Shown here in pieces: positions 56,572 through 63,851 of a DNA stretch of 64,000 nucleotides; the first letter of the stretch is position 1; every line of letters begins with the position of its first letter. The DNA comes from Chitinophagaceae bacterium (GTDB taxonomy: Bacteria > Bacteroidota > Bacteroidia > Chitinophagales > Chitinophagaceae). The position numbers and the translations under genes are program-made. The stretch lies in the NCBI GenBank assembly GCA_947447265.1, contig CANFKC010000012.1, forward strand, positions 51,796 through 115,795, read 5' to 3'. The notes below the pieces were generated by a model. That model ran no database searches. It was not told the DNA's origin and saw only the letters and a program-made list of their open reading frames with translations.

Positions 56572-57054
56572 TTATAGCTCGTAATAGTAGAGCGCAACAC
56601 GGCCAATATGTAATACTGCACCTGCTGGCAGGGCAGGGTTCGGGTGAAGTGTAAGCGTAAATTCAGTAGCGGACCCACCTGCGTCTTTATTCATTTTGGC
56701 AAAAACAGGGGTCACTTCAAATACCCGTTCCTGACCAGCGCCATTGTTTTCAGCTAAGGAAGCAGAACTTTCGCCAAGGCCATATAAACCCATGGAACCC
56801 ACATAGTTTTCTTCTGCTTGTTCGTGTTGGTTGCCATGATTTAGATGTACATCAATATTCGGGACCAGGTCGTTACCCGTCATGTGTTCAAGGTGCAGGG
56901 AGAGCCCGCTTCCGCTATGGTCTACCAACTTTTGCAAAACAGTATTCATATCGAAATCACCAGCGAAACGAACAACAATTTCCCGGGCATCATTTGTCAA
57001 TGAAAAGCCAGCATCAGATGATGCAATCAATTTAAAAACCCGGTATGTTGACAT
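56572..57054 (-). CDS. Stand-alone tyrosinase C-terminal (PPO-type) domain protein
   Basis: A 160-residue protein without signal peptide or catalytic copper motifs. From LSLHLEHMTGNDLVPNIDVHLNHGNQHEQAEENYVGSMGLYGLGESS to LHIGRVALYYYEL it matches residue by residue the C-terminal 130 residues of the tyrosinase encoded at 58222-59658 (ILHFEHITGKGVPPIHDVYINTVENDGNKEAHYAGSLSFFGVEESS ... VTIGRISLYSE). It therefore looks like a paralogous copy of that domain only. In plant and some bacterial enzymes this domain shields the active site. As a separate protein it could act in trans as a chaperone, an inhibitor or a copper-loading partner; this is inference. Confidence 0.8.
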   Translation of the reverse strand: MSTYRVFKLIASSDAGFSLTNDAREIVVRFAGDFDMNTVLQKLVDHSGSGLSLHLEHMTGNDLVPNIDVHLNHGNQHEQAEENYVGSMGLYGLGESSASLAENNGAGQERVFEVTPVFAKMNKDAGGSATEFTLTLHPNPALPAGAVLHIGRVALYYYEL

Positions 57055-57371
57055 AGCTATTCCTTTTTTACTTTTTCAAATTTACGTAATAGCTGCCGTA
57101 CAATATTTTATGCCAATTAGATATTGAAACCAAACCAGTGTCGAAACTCTGTTCGTCAGATCACCCGCGCTGCCGCCCCGGCGCGGACATTAGAGTAAAA
57201 AGCTTCAGCAGCCCACGCCGGGGGGCTTCTTTGGGCAGCGGAGCAATTGCCCAAAGTGCCCTTTTCTTTTGTTACTTTTCTTTTTGGCACAAAAAAGAAA
57301 AGTAAGTAAGAGGGTAGGCGCTAAGCATATATTACTCGGTGGGGTTATAATTTCAAAACGGCATTAAAAGC
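57055..57371. repeat. GC-rich interspersed sequence with three palindromes
   Basis: CTTTGGGCA (57229-57237) and TGCCCAAAG (57248-57256) are exact complements around a 10-base loop. TTACTTTTCTTTTT (57272-57285) pairs with AAAAAGAAAAGTAA (57292-57305), a form seen often as a terminator or repeat in Bacteroidota, and it probably ends the tyrosinase-DUF2182 transcript. A GC-rich block lies near 57165-57190. The stretch is far richer in G and C than its flanks. No gene seen. Confidence 0.65.
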
Positions 57372-58214
57372 TCATCCCCACATTTCAATACTGTACAAAG
57401 CGAAGGCAATTATACCCCAGGCATAGCCGGGCAGCCGGCTGGTATGTGGTAATATATAGCGCTCACAAAGTAAAACCAGCGTTACCTCCCACATCAGGAA
57501 GAAATTATGATGCGCCAGCATTAGTGCCACCATCGGCGCCCAACACATATTAAAACATGCGGCACCCATTTTGAGGCCATACATTATGGTATCGGTATAC
57601 AATTGCGGCGCATTAATGCGTATGGGCATTGTCTGGGCGCATTTGGTCATTTTTACCAACCGTGCTGGTTGCCAGGTAAGCGCCGCCGCCAATAGAAAAC
57701 CAGATGCTTTTATTAAAGCGGTTATCAATTGGTTTTGCTTGCCCACCAACATATCAATAAACAGCGGCAGCAACATAAACAACAATCCAACTGCCATCCA
57801 AACGGTAACATAGCCCAATAGAAAACCAAGTATGCCCCGGGTCCTGTCCTTTCGCCGTACGGAAAAAGTGACATGCCGTATCGGTTCATTAAGCAGAGGG
57901 AACATCATGGCAATTACCATGATGTTCCATTGCTTCAGTCCATCAAAAACCGTTTTTAGTATACCCGCAAAAGTGCCTTCGGCTGCTGCACCATTTGCCC
58001 CATGAGCCTGCAGGCTGGCGCCACCACCGGGCAAGCAGTATATACTGCGGCCGGCATGGCTTGCTTCGCCAGGCATGTTGAACAAACCGTATAGTAAAAA
58101 GGCCCAGGCAAGCAGGCTCAGGCCCCACGTCCTCCATTCAGGATATTTCGTGAAGAGGTTGCGCAATTTTGCCGTAACTATTGAAAACGGGTTAACGTCT
58201 GCTGTTAAACTCAT
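57372..58214 (-). CDS. DUF2182 predicted metal-handling membrane protein
   Basis: A 280-residue protein with about seven membrane helices. Family blocks visible: MVIAMMFPLLNEPIRHV (the WxMAAAMMLP-type block), a WQPARLVKMTKCAQTMP loop with Cys, YGLKMGAACFNMCWAPMVALMLA with Cys and Met. The role of DUF2182 is poorly defined; the Cys/Met/His pattern suggests metal contact. It starts 7 bases after the tyrosinase stop, so the two are cotranscribed, and the product may serve copper supply to that enzyme (inference). Confidence 0.82.
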   Translation of the reverse strand: MSLTADVNPFSIVTAKLRNLFTKYPEWRTWGLSLLAWAFLLYGLFNMPGEASHAGRSIYCLPGGGASLQAHGANGAAAEGTFAGILKTVFDGLKQWNIMVIAMMFPLLNEPIRHVTFSVRRKDRTRGILGFLLGYVTVWMAVGLLFMLLPLFIDMLVGKQNQLITALIKASGFLLAAALTWQPARLVKMTKCAQTMPIRINAPQLYTDTIMYGLKMGAACFNMCWAPMVALMLAHHNFFLMWEVTLVLLCERYILPHTSRLPGYAWGIIAFALYSIEMWG

Positions 58215-58221
58215 TACTGAT

Positions 58222-59658
58222 CTATTCGCTGTATAAACTAATACGCCCGATGGTTACTGACGTGTTGGCGTCCATTGGTTTACTTGGTTCTATGCTGATA
58301 TCCAACCTTTGTGCATTCCAGTTCGGTAGCGATTTAAGGCTATCCATCAGTGCGGTTACATCTAATGCATAGTGCTGGCCGCTGCCTGATTGGTGCACAT
58401 TGGCAACAGATGATTCTTCAACACCAAAGAAACTGAGCGAACCCGCATAATGCGCTTCTTTGTTGCCATCGTTTTCTACAGTATTGATGTAAACATCGTG
58501 AATAGGCGGAACGCCCTTGCCGGTAATATGTTCAAAGTGCAGGATAGACATTGCGGGCTTGGAAGGCACCAATGCTTCTTTCGTAAACGCGGCAAAATTC
58601 ATCAGCCTTGTTCGTGGTGCGCCAGGCAGATCGAGGTGCGCCAGCGTCTTTGCTGAGCTCAGGACGTTAGGTTTATTGGTAGCCGCTACTACATCCAGCG
58701 TTGTTGAGGCATCAACGCGCTCATTAAGCTGAATGCCCTCTGCTACATTCGCAACTTTTGCGGCAGCCATAGCATGTGCCACTACTGGTGCGCCAGCAGG
58801 CACTCCCTGATAAGTATACCCTGTTAATACCGTCCTGGTGTCCAATACATCTTTGCTGGTCATCACTACAGGGGGGCGGTTTTTATCGTGGAATTCGAAT
58901 TTAAAGTCGAGCCATGCCTTTTTAACCGGGTTTACGCGATGCGCGCCCATATTCAGCCAAACCTGCCATAAGCGGTCAATATTGGCATGATGCAGCCAGA
59001 AGATCGGGTCAAGGCCCGCAGTTCTTGGGTCGCCCATGGCACCGCCAATGGCTACGTGCACCATATCGTGCGGCAAACTTTCCAACTGACCATGTGGTGA
59101 ACCGCCGTGTGAGAATACGGATTCAGGTCCGCCGAAACCGAGTGGGGAAGTACGGCCGTCTCCGGTATAAGGTATGGTATTCAGTGCGCCCAGCGTTACA
59201 TATCTTGCCGGTATACTGTTGCTGGCACGGCCGGCCATCCATAAACCGTTGGTAGGCGCGGCCGGACTAACGAATGCCGGCGGCATATCGCGGGCATGTG
59301 GTGTGGTCTCGCTGTAATTCCAGTAAGGGAGTGCCCAGTCAGCAGGGCCACCCAGTGCAACTATGGTAGCGCCAACAATCTGTTCAAAATACGCCAGGTA
59401 CATTCTGTGCCATGGCAGGAAGTACCATGACCCGTGCTGACACTGGTTCCAGAACCGTGCCTGATCTGCAGCGCTGGGCAGGGGGGCGGAGCCTTGCCAG
59501 AACGGAGATGGTGCATAAAACCCGTGCATTGCTGCCTGGTAATTCCAGCTGGTTGGGTCGGTGGTTGGTCGCTTTTTCATTTCGAGCACCGCTTTAGCAT
59601 ACCACTCCAGTGTTTTGTCACCTGCAGGCAGCTGGTAAACGTTCTTACGTTCCTTCAT
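58222..59658 (-). CDS. Tyrosinase (type 3 copper phenol oxidase)
   Basis: A 478-residue enzyme oxidising phenols to quinones. CuA ligands: H45 (AAMHGFY), H75 and H84 (QHGSWYFLPWHRMYLAYFEQI). CuB ligands: H197 and H201 (LPHDMVHVAIGG) and H224 (DPIFWLHHANIDRLW). The C-terminal domain (about 370-478) is the PPO-type beta domain, related to the separate protein at 56572-57054. No signal peptide is seen, so it may be cytoplasmic or exported by other means. First gene of an operon with DUF2182. Confidence 0.93.
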   Translation of the reverse strand: MKERKNVYQLPAGDKTLEWYAKAVLEMKKRPTTDPTSWNYQAAMHGFYAPSPFWQGSAPLPSAADQARFWNQCQHGSWYFLPWHRMYLAYFEQIVGATIVALGGPADWALPYWNYSETTPHARDMPPAFVSPAAPTNGLWMAGRASNSIPARYVTLGALNTIPYTGDGRTSPLGFGGPESVFSHGGSPHGQLESLPHDMVHVAIGGAMGDPRTAGLDPIFWLHHANIDRLWQVWLNMGAHRVNPVKKAWLDFKFEFHDKNRPPVVMTSKDVLDTRTVLTGYTYQGVPAGAPVVAHAMAAAKVANVAEGIQLNERVDASTTLDVVAATNKPNVLSSAKTLAHLDLPGAPRTRLMNFAAFTKEALVPSKPAMSILHFEHITGKGVPPIHDVYINTVENDGNKEAHYAGSLSFFGVEESSVANVHQSGSGQHYALDVTALMDSLKSLPNWNAQRLDISIEPSKPMDANTSVTIGRISLYSE

Positions 59659-59859
59659 GATTTTGATAATTTTAATTGTTAGAGAATGAGATATAACAAA
59701 TAGTGATTTGCAAAGTAGTAACTATTAAGTTATTCACAAAATAAAATTATTTACATACTAAATTTAGTTTCTAGTAAATATGTGTATAATTATTTTAAGC
59801 CTAGGTATATACTGTTAACTATAATTACTTATTTTAGCTAACTAAAAAATAACACACCG

Positions 59860-60072
59860 ATGGAAGAAATTGCGCTTTTTGAATTGTTTTGTAAAGTTGA
59901 AGCTATAGAGTATGTATTGAAAAACGGCCCCTTTCAACGCGAATATGAAGCTAAATACAAGGAACTTCTGGATGCCGAAGTAGATAAAATTGCAGCAGAA
60001 CTGCGATTTAGAATGGCTTTAGGAGAGTTAGGATTATCCGCAAATTCGGACCAGGATGGGAAGAATGCTTAG
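59860..60072 (+). CDS. Small helical protein, unknown function
   Basis: A 70-residue, mostly helical protein (ELFCKVEAIEYVLKNGPFQREYEAKYKELLDAEVDKIAAELRFRMALGELGLS). No recognised domain. It is the first of the small orphan genes of the repeat-rich region that follows, and is divergent from tyrosinase. Confidence 0.55.
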   Translation: MEEIALFELFCKVEAIEYVLKNGPFQREYEAKYKELLDAEVDKIAAELRFRMALGELGLSANSDQDGKNA

Positions 60073-60128
60073 GGGTGCACACGTGAAGTGAGCCAAACCC
60101 AACGGGCAATTAAAATTTAAGCGATGTG

Positions 60129-60273
60129 ATTTCAAGTTATGTTACCATGGCTTGAATAGCGAGGGAGTATTTTTAGCGTAGCGATACGACCGAAGATATT
60201 TAACAATAACGTGTTTATAGAACAACTTCCTTAACCCCGTAGGGTGGCAGCTTAGCCTTATCGGATGGTGACG
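60129..60273 (+). repeat. Dyad repeat R1
   Basis: About 95% identical to R2 at 61128-61273, with exactly 1000 bases between corresponding positions in the central part. Contains GTTATGTTA near 60136 and TTTAACAATAACGTG near 60200, which pair loosely. Its 5' end lacks the TTCTATAA arm present in R2-R4. The flanks TGCACACGT (about 60075) and ACGTGTGCA (about 60271) form a further inverted pair. Confidence 0.8.
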
Positions 60274-60299
60274 TGTGCATTGTTTTAGTATATTGTGGA

Positions 60300-60860
60300 A
60301 TGTCACACTTAAACGATCCGTTAATAGAATTTAATTTTATGAAGGGTACAATAGTACCTTCTTATTCATTTACCCTAGATGACCATTTAAGGAAACTTGT
60401 TTTGAATGTAATCGTTGATACCGATGGGAATAAGAAGAATTACGACCCGTTTTTTTTCTTGAATATTGTTCTGATGTCTTACTATCGAAGAATCGATAAA
60501 GTGAAAGAACTAGACAAAAGAGTGTCTATGATATTTGACTGCAAAGTCATGATTACTAATTACATTGAGGTATTTAAAGACGAAATCGATAGAGTTAATA
60601 CCGTCAATTTTCCTGTTAAAGATTACGATTTTTCAAGAACGATGAAGCAAGTGGATGCTGTTATCGACAAAATGAAATTAGAATTAGATGTAAATAAATA
60701 CAACCTAGAAGTTAGGAAACTGAGACAGGAAACTATTTTATTTCTGAGAGCTTTACCTTATATGATATCATCTTTGGCTCTATTGATCTCATGGTTAAGT
60801 TATGATAAAGCACATAGCACGACACAAAAAGTGCAAATAGAGCTAATAAAAGAGAAGTAA
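60300..60860 (+). CDS. Orphan protein with C-terminal membrane helix
   Basis: The start chosen is MSHLNDPLIEFNF at 60300; a GTG nine codons upstream (60273) lies in repeat R1 sequence. The 186-residue product has long helices (EVFKDEIDRVNTVNF, AVIDKMKLELDVNKYNLEVRKLRQE) and a hydrophobic segment near residues 153-170 (LPYMISSLALLISWLSY). Predicted as a tail-anchored or bitopic membrane protein. No family recognised. It lies between repeats R1 and A1, as an isolated cassette-like unit. Confidence 0.6.
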   Translation: MSHLNDPLIEFNFMKGTIVPSYSFTLDDHLRKLVLNVIVDTDGNKKNYDPFFFLNIVLMSYYRRIDKVKELDKRVSMIFDCKVMITNYIEVFKDEIDRVNTVNFPVKDYDFSRTMKQVDAVIDKMKLELDVNKYNLEVRKLRQETILFLRALPYMISSLALLISWLSYDKAHSTTQKVQIELIKEK

Positions 60861-60913
60861 AATAATTTCTACTCAAATCTGCTACATAACCAACATTACA
60901 GGATTTAAAATAA

Positions 60914-61034
60914 CATTTCTTCATCTTACAATCATGAGCCTAAAAACTAGCTGAGAATTGATTATTCCAGATAGTAAAAGTTATTGTTAACGTGCAAGGT
61001 TGATAAACGGTAGATTGGTTTCAATCCTGCTTAA
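60914..61034 (+). repeat. Repeat module A, copy 1
   Basis: Shares CATTTCTTCATCTTACAATC, TGAGCCT, GTTAA.GTGCAAGG and GGTAGATTGGTTTCAATC with A2 at 61676-61792; the spacers differ. Its end folds as AAGGTTGA.../TTTCAATCCT hairpin. It starts 53 bases after the 60300 gene's stop and is followed by a degenerate linker (B) leading to R2. Confidence 0.7.
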
Positions 61035-61120
61035 CCATAAGTTTTATTATCTGCTTCGATCTGTCAATGCCCAGATAGTTGAGGGCTATGTAGCCTATCC
61101 CTGTCAAAGCGCCTATTTTG

Positions 61121-61273
61121 TTCTATAATTTCACGTTATGTTACCGAAGGCTTGAATAGCAAGGGCGTATTTTTAGCGTAGCGATACGCCCGAAGATATT
61201 TAACAATAACGTGTTTATAGAACAACTTCCTTAACCCCGTAGGGTGGCAGTTTAGCCTTATCGGACGGTGACG
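61121..61273 (+). repeat. Dyad repeat R2
   Basis: Outer arms TTCTATAA (61121-61128) and TTATAGAA (about 61212-61219) flank inner arms CACGTTATGTTA and TAACAATAACGTG. A small hairpin GGGCGTA/TACGCCC lies at the centre. The segment after the arms to 61273 is shared with R1. The whole can fold into a long imperfect hairpin of about 100 bases. Confidence 0.8.
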
Positions 61274-61277
61274 GCAC

Positions 61278-61306
61278 AAAGAAAAACCCGCAACGGATTG
61301 CAGGTT
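61278..61306 (-). terminator. Outward-facing terminator 5' of the 61346 gene
   Basis: On the minus strand AACCTGCAA pairs with TTGCGGGTT around CCG-type loop (61285-61306) and is followed by TTTTTCTTT. It would stop transcription running leftwards away from the gene. Confidence 0.7.
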
Positions 61307-61345
61307 ATTCATTACATTTGGAGTGCTAACTAAAATGTAAATATT

Positions 61346-61543
61346 ATGGATAATGATTCTAATAAAATTTCACCAGAAATTGCATACTTAACAATGCATA
61401 TAAGGATTTGTCAAATAAAATTAAAGGCAATGGAGTCGTCATTATTGAAACTATCGCCTTCAGTATATAATGAATATGCAATTAGTGTTAGAAATGAAAT
61501 GGTTTTAGATAAAACCATTAACGAGGATTATTATAATTCTTGA
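61346..61543 (+). CDS. Small orphan protein
   Basis: A 65-residue helical protein (MDNDSNKISPEIAYLTMHIRICQIKLKAMESSLLKLS). A TACATTTG box (61313-61320) lies 25 bases before the ATG. No family recognised. It sits alone between R2 and module A2 and shows the same architecture as its neighbours, a short ORF with its own promoter in repeat flanks. Confidence 0.55.
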   Translation: MDNDSNKISPEIAYLTMHIRICQIKLKAMESSLLKLSPSVYNEYAISVRNEMVLDKTINEDYYNS

Positions 61544-61675
61544 GGGATTTGAGAATCTATATTGCCTAATATTCTTTTGATATAAAAAAGATTATGATTA
61601 TTCATTTTGCCCCTTCCAAGTAAGTATGAAATTATTTTCTTGAACATCTGTAATGCTTTAGCGTTGTTAAAAATT

Positions 61676-61792
61676 CATTTCTTCATCTTACAATCCTGAG
61701 CCTGAGGATAAAAGTTGTTTTGATTATTGGTGGTAGGTTTTATTATGTTAATGCAAGGATTGATTGTGGTAGATTGGTTCAATCCTGCTTAA
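61676..61792 (+). repeat. Repeat module A, copy 2
   Basis: Second copy of A1, 117 bases. Here the end forms an almost perfect hairpin GCAAGGATTGA/TCAATCCTGC around 61753-61790. It lies 133 bases after the 61346 gene's stop, and is followed by a linker containing GGGCT...AGCC, as in copy 1, and then R3. Confidence 0.7.
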
Positions 61793-61876
61793 TATAATAA
61801 AATTTAACACCTACCTAACTGCTAAAACTACTTTTATTGAGGGCTTCAAGCATAGCCAAAACAAAGTGCTTGTTTG

Positions 61877-62037
61877 TTCTATAATTTATATTATGTTAAA
61901 TAGAACCTCAGGCAAACAAGGCCATAATGCCGAGAACACTAAGTAACATAATAGGTCTTATAGAAGCAATTTAATATGTGTGTCGTTTGTCTTGGCTACG
62001 CCTCCCTCGCCTTTTCGGCGTTGGATTTTTCAATGAA
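61877..62037 (+). repeat. Dyad repeat R3
   Basis: About 97% identical to R4 (63665-63826). Arms TTCTATAA and TTATAGAA enclose TATTATGTTA/TAACATAATA. The 3' part, from GCAATTTAATATGTG to TTTTTCAATGAA, includes a CGCC/GGCG hairpin. The core between arms differs from that of R2, though the outer arms are the same. Confidence 0.82.
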
Positions 62038-62091
62038 GTAATGAAGTAATTTTTACCAGGAAATTTATCGGCCGGGGGCCGCCCCTTAGCG

Positions 62092-62123
62092 CAAAACAAA
62101 AAAGTCCGCCAACCAGCGGACTT
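62092..62123 (-). terminator. Outward-facing terminator 5' of the 62157 gene
   Basis: AAGTCCGC (62102-62109) and GCGGACTT (62116-62123) are exact complements; the minus strand continues with TTTTTTGTTTT. It faces away from the gene, like the one at 61278-61306. Confidence 0.8.
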
Positions 62124-62126
62124 AAT

Positions 62127-62134
62127 TATATTTG
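62127..62134 (+). promoter_or_regulatory. Candidate -7 box of the 62157 gene
   Basis: TATATTTG matches TAnnTTTG and lies 22 bases before the ATG, directly after the terminator. Confidence 0.4.
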
Positions 62135-62156
62135 CAATAACGACAAAGCAAATATT

Positions 62157-62552
62157 ATGGGAAAGCAATTATTCGATGACGAAGGAGATAAAATAAGAAT
62201 TTACAGCCTTGCGTCAGCCAAGCAAATATTCGATATTGACATACCGCACTTGAATTGGGATTTAGATGGTATAATATTCCATGCAAATACAATCGAATTA
62301 GCGCAAAAAGAATTGGATGAAAGGATGCAAAATCATGGAATAATTTATGAAAATAGGACGATTGAGAATATAGAAAAGGGATTTAAGTGCATTGCGGTAT
62401 TAGATGAGGTAAATACAGGAGATAATCTATACGGTTTAAATATACCGGAATATCACGAATGGATATTTTACAAACCAAAAATGTTTCGATTCGTGAAACA
62501 CGAAAATGGGAAATACGAGGTCAATTTAAGTTGGGGATATTCCCTTTTCTGA
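62157..62552 (+). CDS. Orphan protein, unknown function
   Basis: A 131-residue soluble protein of alternating helices and strands (KIRIYSLASAKQIFDIDIPHLNWDLDGIIFHANTIELAQKELDERMQNHG; later FKCIAVLDEVNTGDNL, EWIFYKPKMFRFVKHENGKYEVNLSWGYSLF). No catalytic motif or membrane segment. A promoter box and an outward-facing terminator precede it. Unknown family; composition supports a real protein. Confidence 0.6.
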   Translation: MGKQLFDDEGDKIRIYSLASAKQIFDIDIPHLNWDLDGIIFHANTIELAQKELDERMQNHGIIYENRTIENIEKGFKCIAVLDEVNTGDNLYGLNIPEYHEWIFYKPKMFRFVKHENGKYEVNLSWGYSLF

Positions 62553-62860
62553 TTTCTAGTACTACCTGTATAACAGGTAAACTCAATGTCCATATTGAAA
62601 CACCAGCATAATAAACTAAACAGACTATAAAATAAACTACGCTTCCCATGATTGCGCTTGCTGCCATACACTTTAAACTCGTGTATGCCATAACTAGGTT
62701 TATTAAATAAGGCTTTTAGTTTTTCGTCAGTCACTGCCCTTACTAAAGGGACTTTGCTATGTGGATACACTTCCTACATAAGAAGCGGTAGTTTTGATAC
62801 ATAATAAACATTATAGTTAAATATCTAATATGCTACGCTATCATCTATATTAACATAATG
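62553..62860. other. 308-bp AT-rich segment after the 62157 gene
   Basis: A minus-strand frame (62468-62770) of 100 codons overlaps the 62157 gene by 85 bases. Its first half (VRAVTDEKLKALFNKPSYGIHEFKVYGSKRN) is plausible as a protein fragment, but the second half is not. It may be a decayed gene; I see no repeat or RNA signature. Confidence 0.3.
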
Positions 62861-62889
62861 TTGAATTATAAAAGTTTATCTTATCTTTG
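62861..62889 (+). promoter_or_regulatory. Bacteroidota promoter of the 62936 gene
   Basis: TTG at 62861-62863 and TATCTTTG at 62882-62889 are 18 bases apart, close to the usual -33/-7 spacing. The ATG follows 46 bases on. A small GCGC-GGG-GCGC hairpin (62919-62929) lies in the leader, just before the start. Confidence 0.55.
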
Positions 62890-62935
62890 CCCTTCGTTTT
62901 TTTTCTTAATATATAATCGCGCGGGGCGCTCCGAC

Positions 62936-63247
62936 ATGGAAAATCAAATCTTAAATGCCATAAACCCAACGCAGGATGAGTGGCAGGCAGCAGAGATGGA
63001 TTCTGCAATCCTTGAACAAAAAATATCTGCACTAGTCGAAGAATTTGAGAATAAGCACGCCCCTATTCAGGCAAATGTCATGACACGGCATAGGCCATTC
63101 GGAGATTTATATGACATGAAGATAGGCGGTGCCGCACAAATTAAACTACACAACACAGGTTCTCCCGACAGAAAACCAATGACAACTCATTCAGCATACC
63201 TTTCAGACCCGAGAATAATTGTCACCTACACTACCGACCCCGAATAA
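62936..63247 (+). CDS. Small orphan protein
   Basis: A 103-residue protein beginning MENQILNAINPTQDEWQAAEMDSAILEQKISALVEEFENKH. The longer frame to 62858 crosses the promoter and is rejected. No signal or membrane segment; a DxYDMKIGGAAQIKLHNTG beta part follows. Function unknown. Its end overlaps the convergent 63226 gene by 22 bases. Confidence 0.5.
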   Translation: MENQILNAINPTQDEWQAAEMDSAILEQKISALVEEFENKHAPIQANVMTRHRPFGDLYDMKIGGAAQIKLHNTGSPDRKPMTTHSAYLSDPRIIVTYTTDPE

Positions 63248-63471
63248 AATTCACTCTCTTTAACCCCTGTCTTTAGAAGGAATTCATCATAAGTGGCAAG
63301 TATGCCATTAACCTCTCCTTCATTTTTGCAGAACAAAATCATGATAGTACACGTCTTTGTATCTACGCTAATCGTATGAATTGCCCTATTGCCAAATTCT
63401 TCCCATTTTTTATCAAATACGTAATTCGCAAAGGCATTTCTTTTTCCCTGAGCAATTCCAAATTCGGTCAT
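63226..63471 (-). CDS. Small orphan protein, convergent and overlapping
   Basis: An 81-residue protein (MTEFGIAQGKRNAFANYVFDKKWEEFGNRAIHTISVDTKTCTIMILFCKNEGEVNGILATYDEFLL). Plausible alpha/beta composition, no recognised family. It overlaps the end of the 62936 gene on the other strand and is preceded by a terminator in the opposite direction at 63511-63539. The pair could be a toxin-antitoxin-like arrangement, but no motif supports it. Confidence 0.45.
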   Translation of the reverse strand: MTEFGIAQGKRNAFANYVFDKKWEEFGNRAIHTISVDTKTCTIMILFCKNEGEVNGILATYDEFLLKTGVKESEFYSGSVV

Positions 63472-63510
63472 AGTCTTTACATTTTAGTTTCGCAGCATAA
63501 ATGTAATACA

Positions 63511-63539
63511 AAACCTTTCTTAATAGGAAGGTTTTTTTT
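63511..63539 (+). terminator. Outward-facing terminator 5' of the 63226 gene
   Basis: AAACCTT (63511-63517) pairs with AAGGTTT (63528-63534), followed by eight T. It points away from the minus-strand gene, as the other two point away from their plus-strand genes. Confidence 0.8.
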
Positions 63540-63545
63540 ATTTTC

Positions 63546-63610
63546 GTGCGGGGCACCACCAATGAAGCCAGCGCCCCGCCGCTTAATTTTTGTGCGGGGC
63601 ACCATCAATG
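63546..63610 (+). repeat. Two direct copies of a short hairpin
   Basis: GTGCGGGGCACCACCAATG (63546-63564) and the same with one change (63592-63610). GTGC-GGG-GCAC is a perfect mini-hairpin in both. The related GCGC-GGG-GCGC is at 62919-62929. Confidence 0.65.
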
Positions 63611-63664
63611 CAAAACCCACATACCCGCTTAAGGCTCACGCCCGAAAAGGAACATATTAAATCG

Positions 63665-63826
63665 TTCTATAAGATAATTTTATGTTAAATAGAACCTCAG
63701 CCAAACAAGGCCATAATGCCGAGAACACTAAGTAACATAATAGGTCTTATAGAAGCAATTTAATATGTGTGTCGTTTGTCTTGGCTACGCTTCCCTCGCC
63801 TTTCGGCGTAGGATTTTTCAATGAAA
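63665..63826 (+). repeat. Dyad repeat R4
   Basis: Second copy of R3, with about four differences in about 146 aligned bases. The arms are TTCTATAAG and CTTATAGAA, slightly longer than in R3. It ends 26 bases before the presumed IS end. Confidence 0.82.
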
Positions 63827-63851
63827 AAGTATTTAAGCGCAGGGGGCTCAC

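Noticed and set aside
62468..62770. Minus-strand 100-codon frame
   Set aside because: Overlaps the 62157 gene by 85 bases; only its first half looks protein-like, so at most a decayed fragment.
63376..63660. Plus-strand frame through the GTGCGGGGCAC repeats
   Set aside because: Runs through a terminator and repeat sequence and is antisense to the 63226 gene.
59860..63830. Array is a standard integron with attC sites
   Set aside because: The dyads have GTTA on the 5' arm and TAAC on the 3' arm, reverse of the attC pattern, R-box fits are partial, and no IntI is in the window. Kept only as a cassette-like hypothesis.
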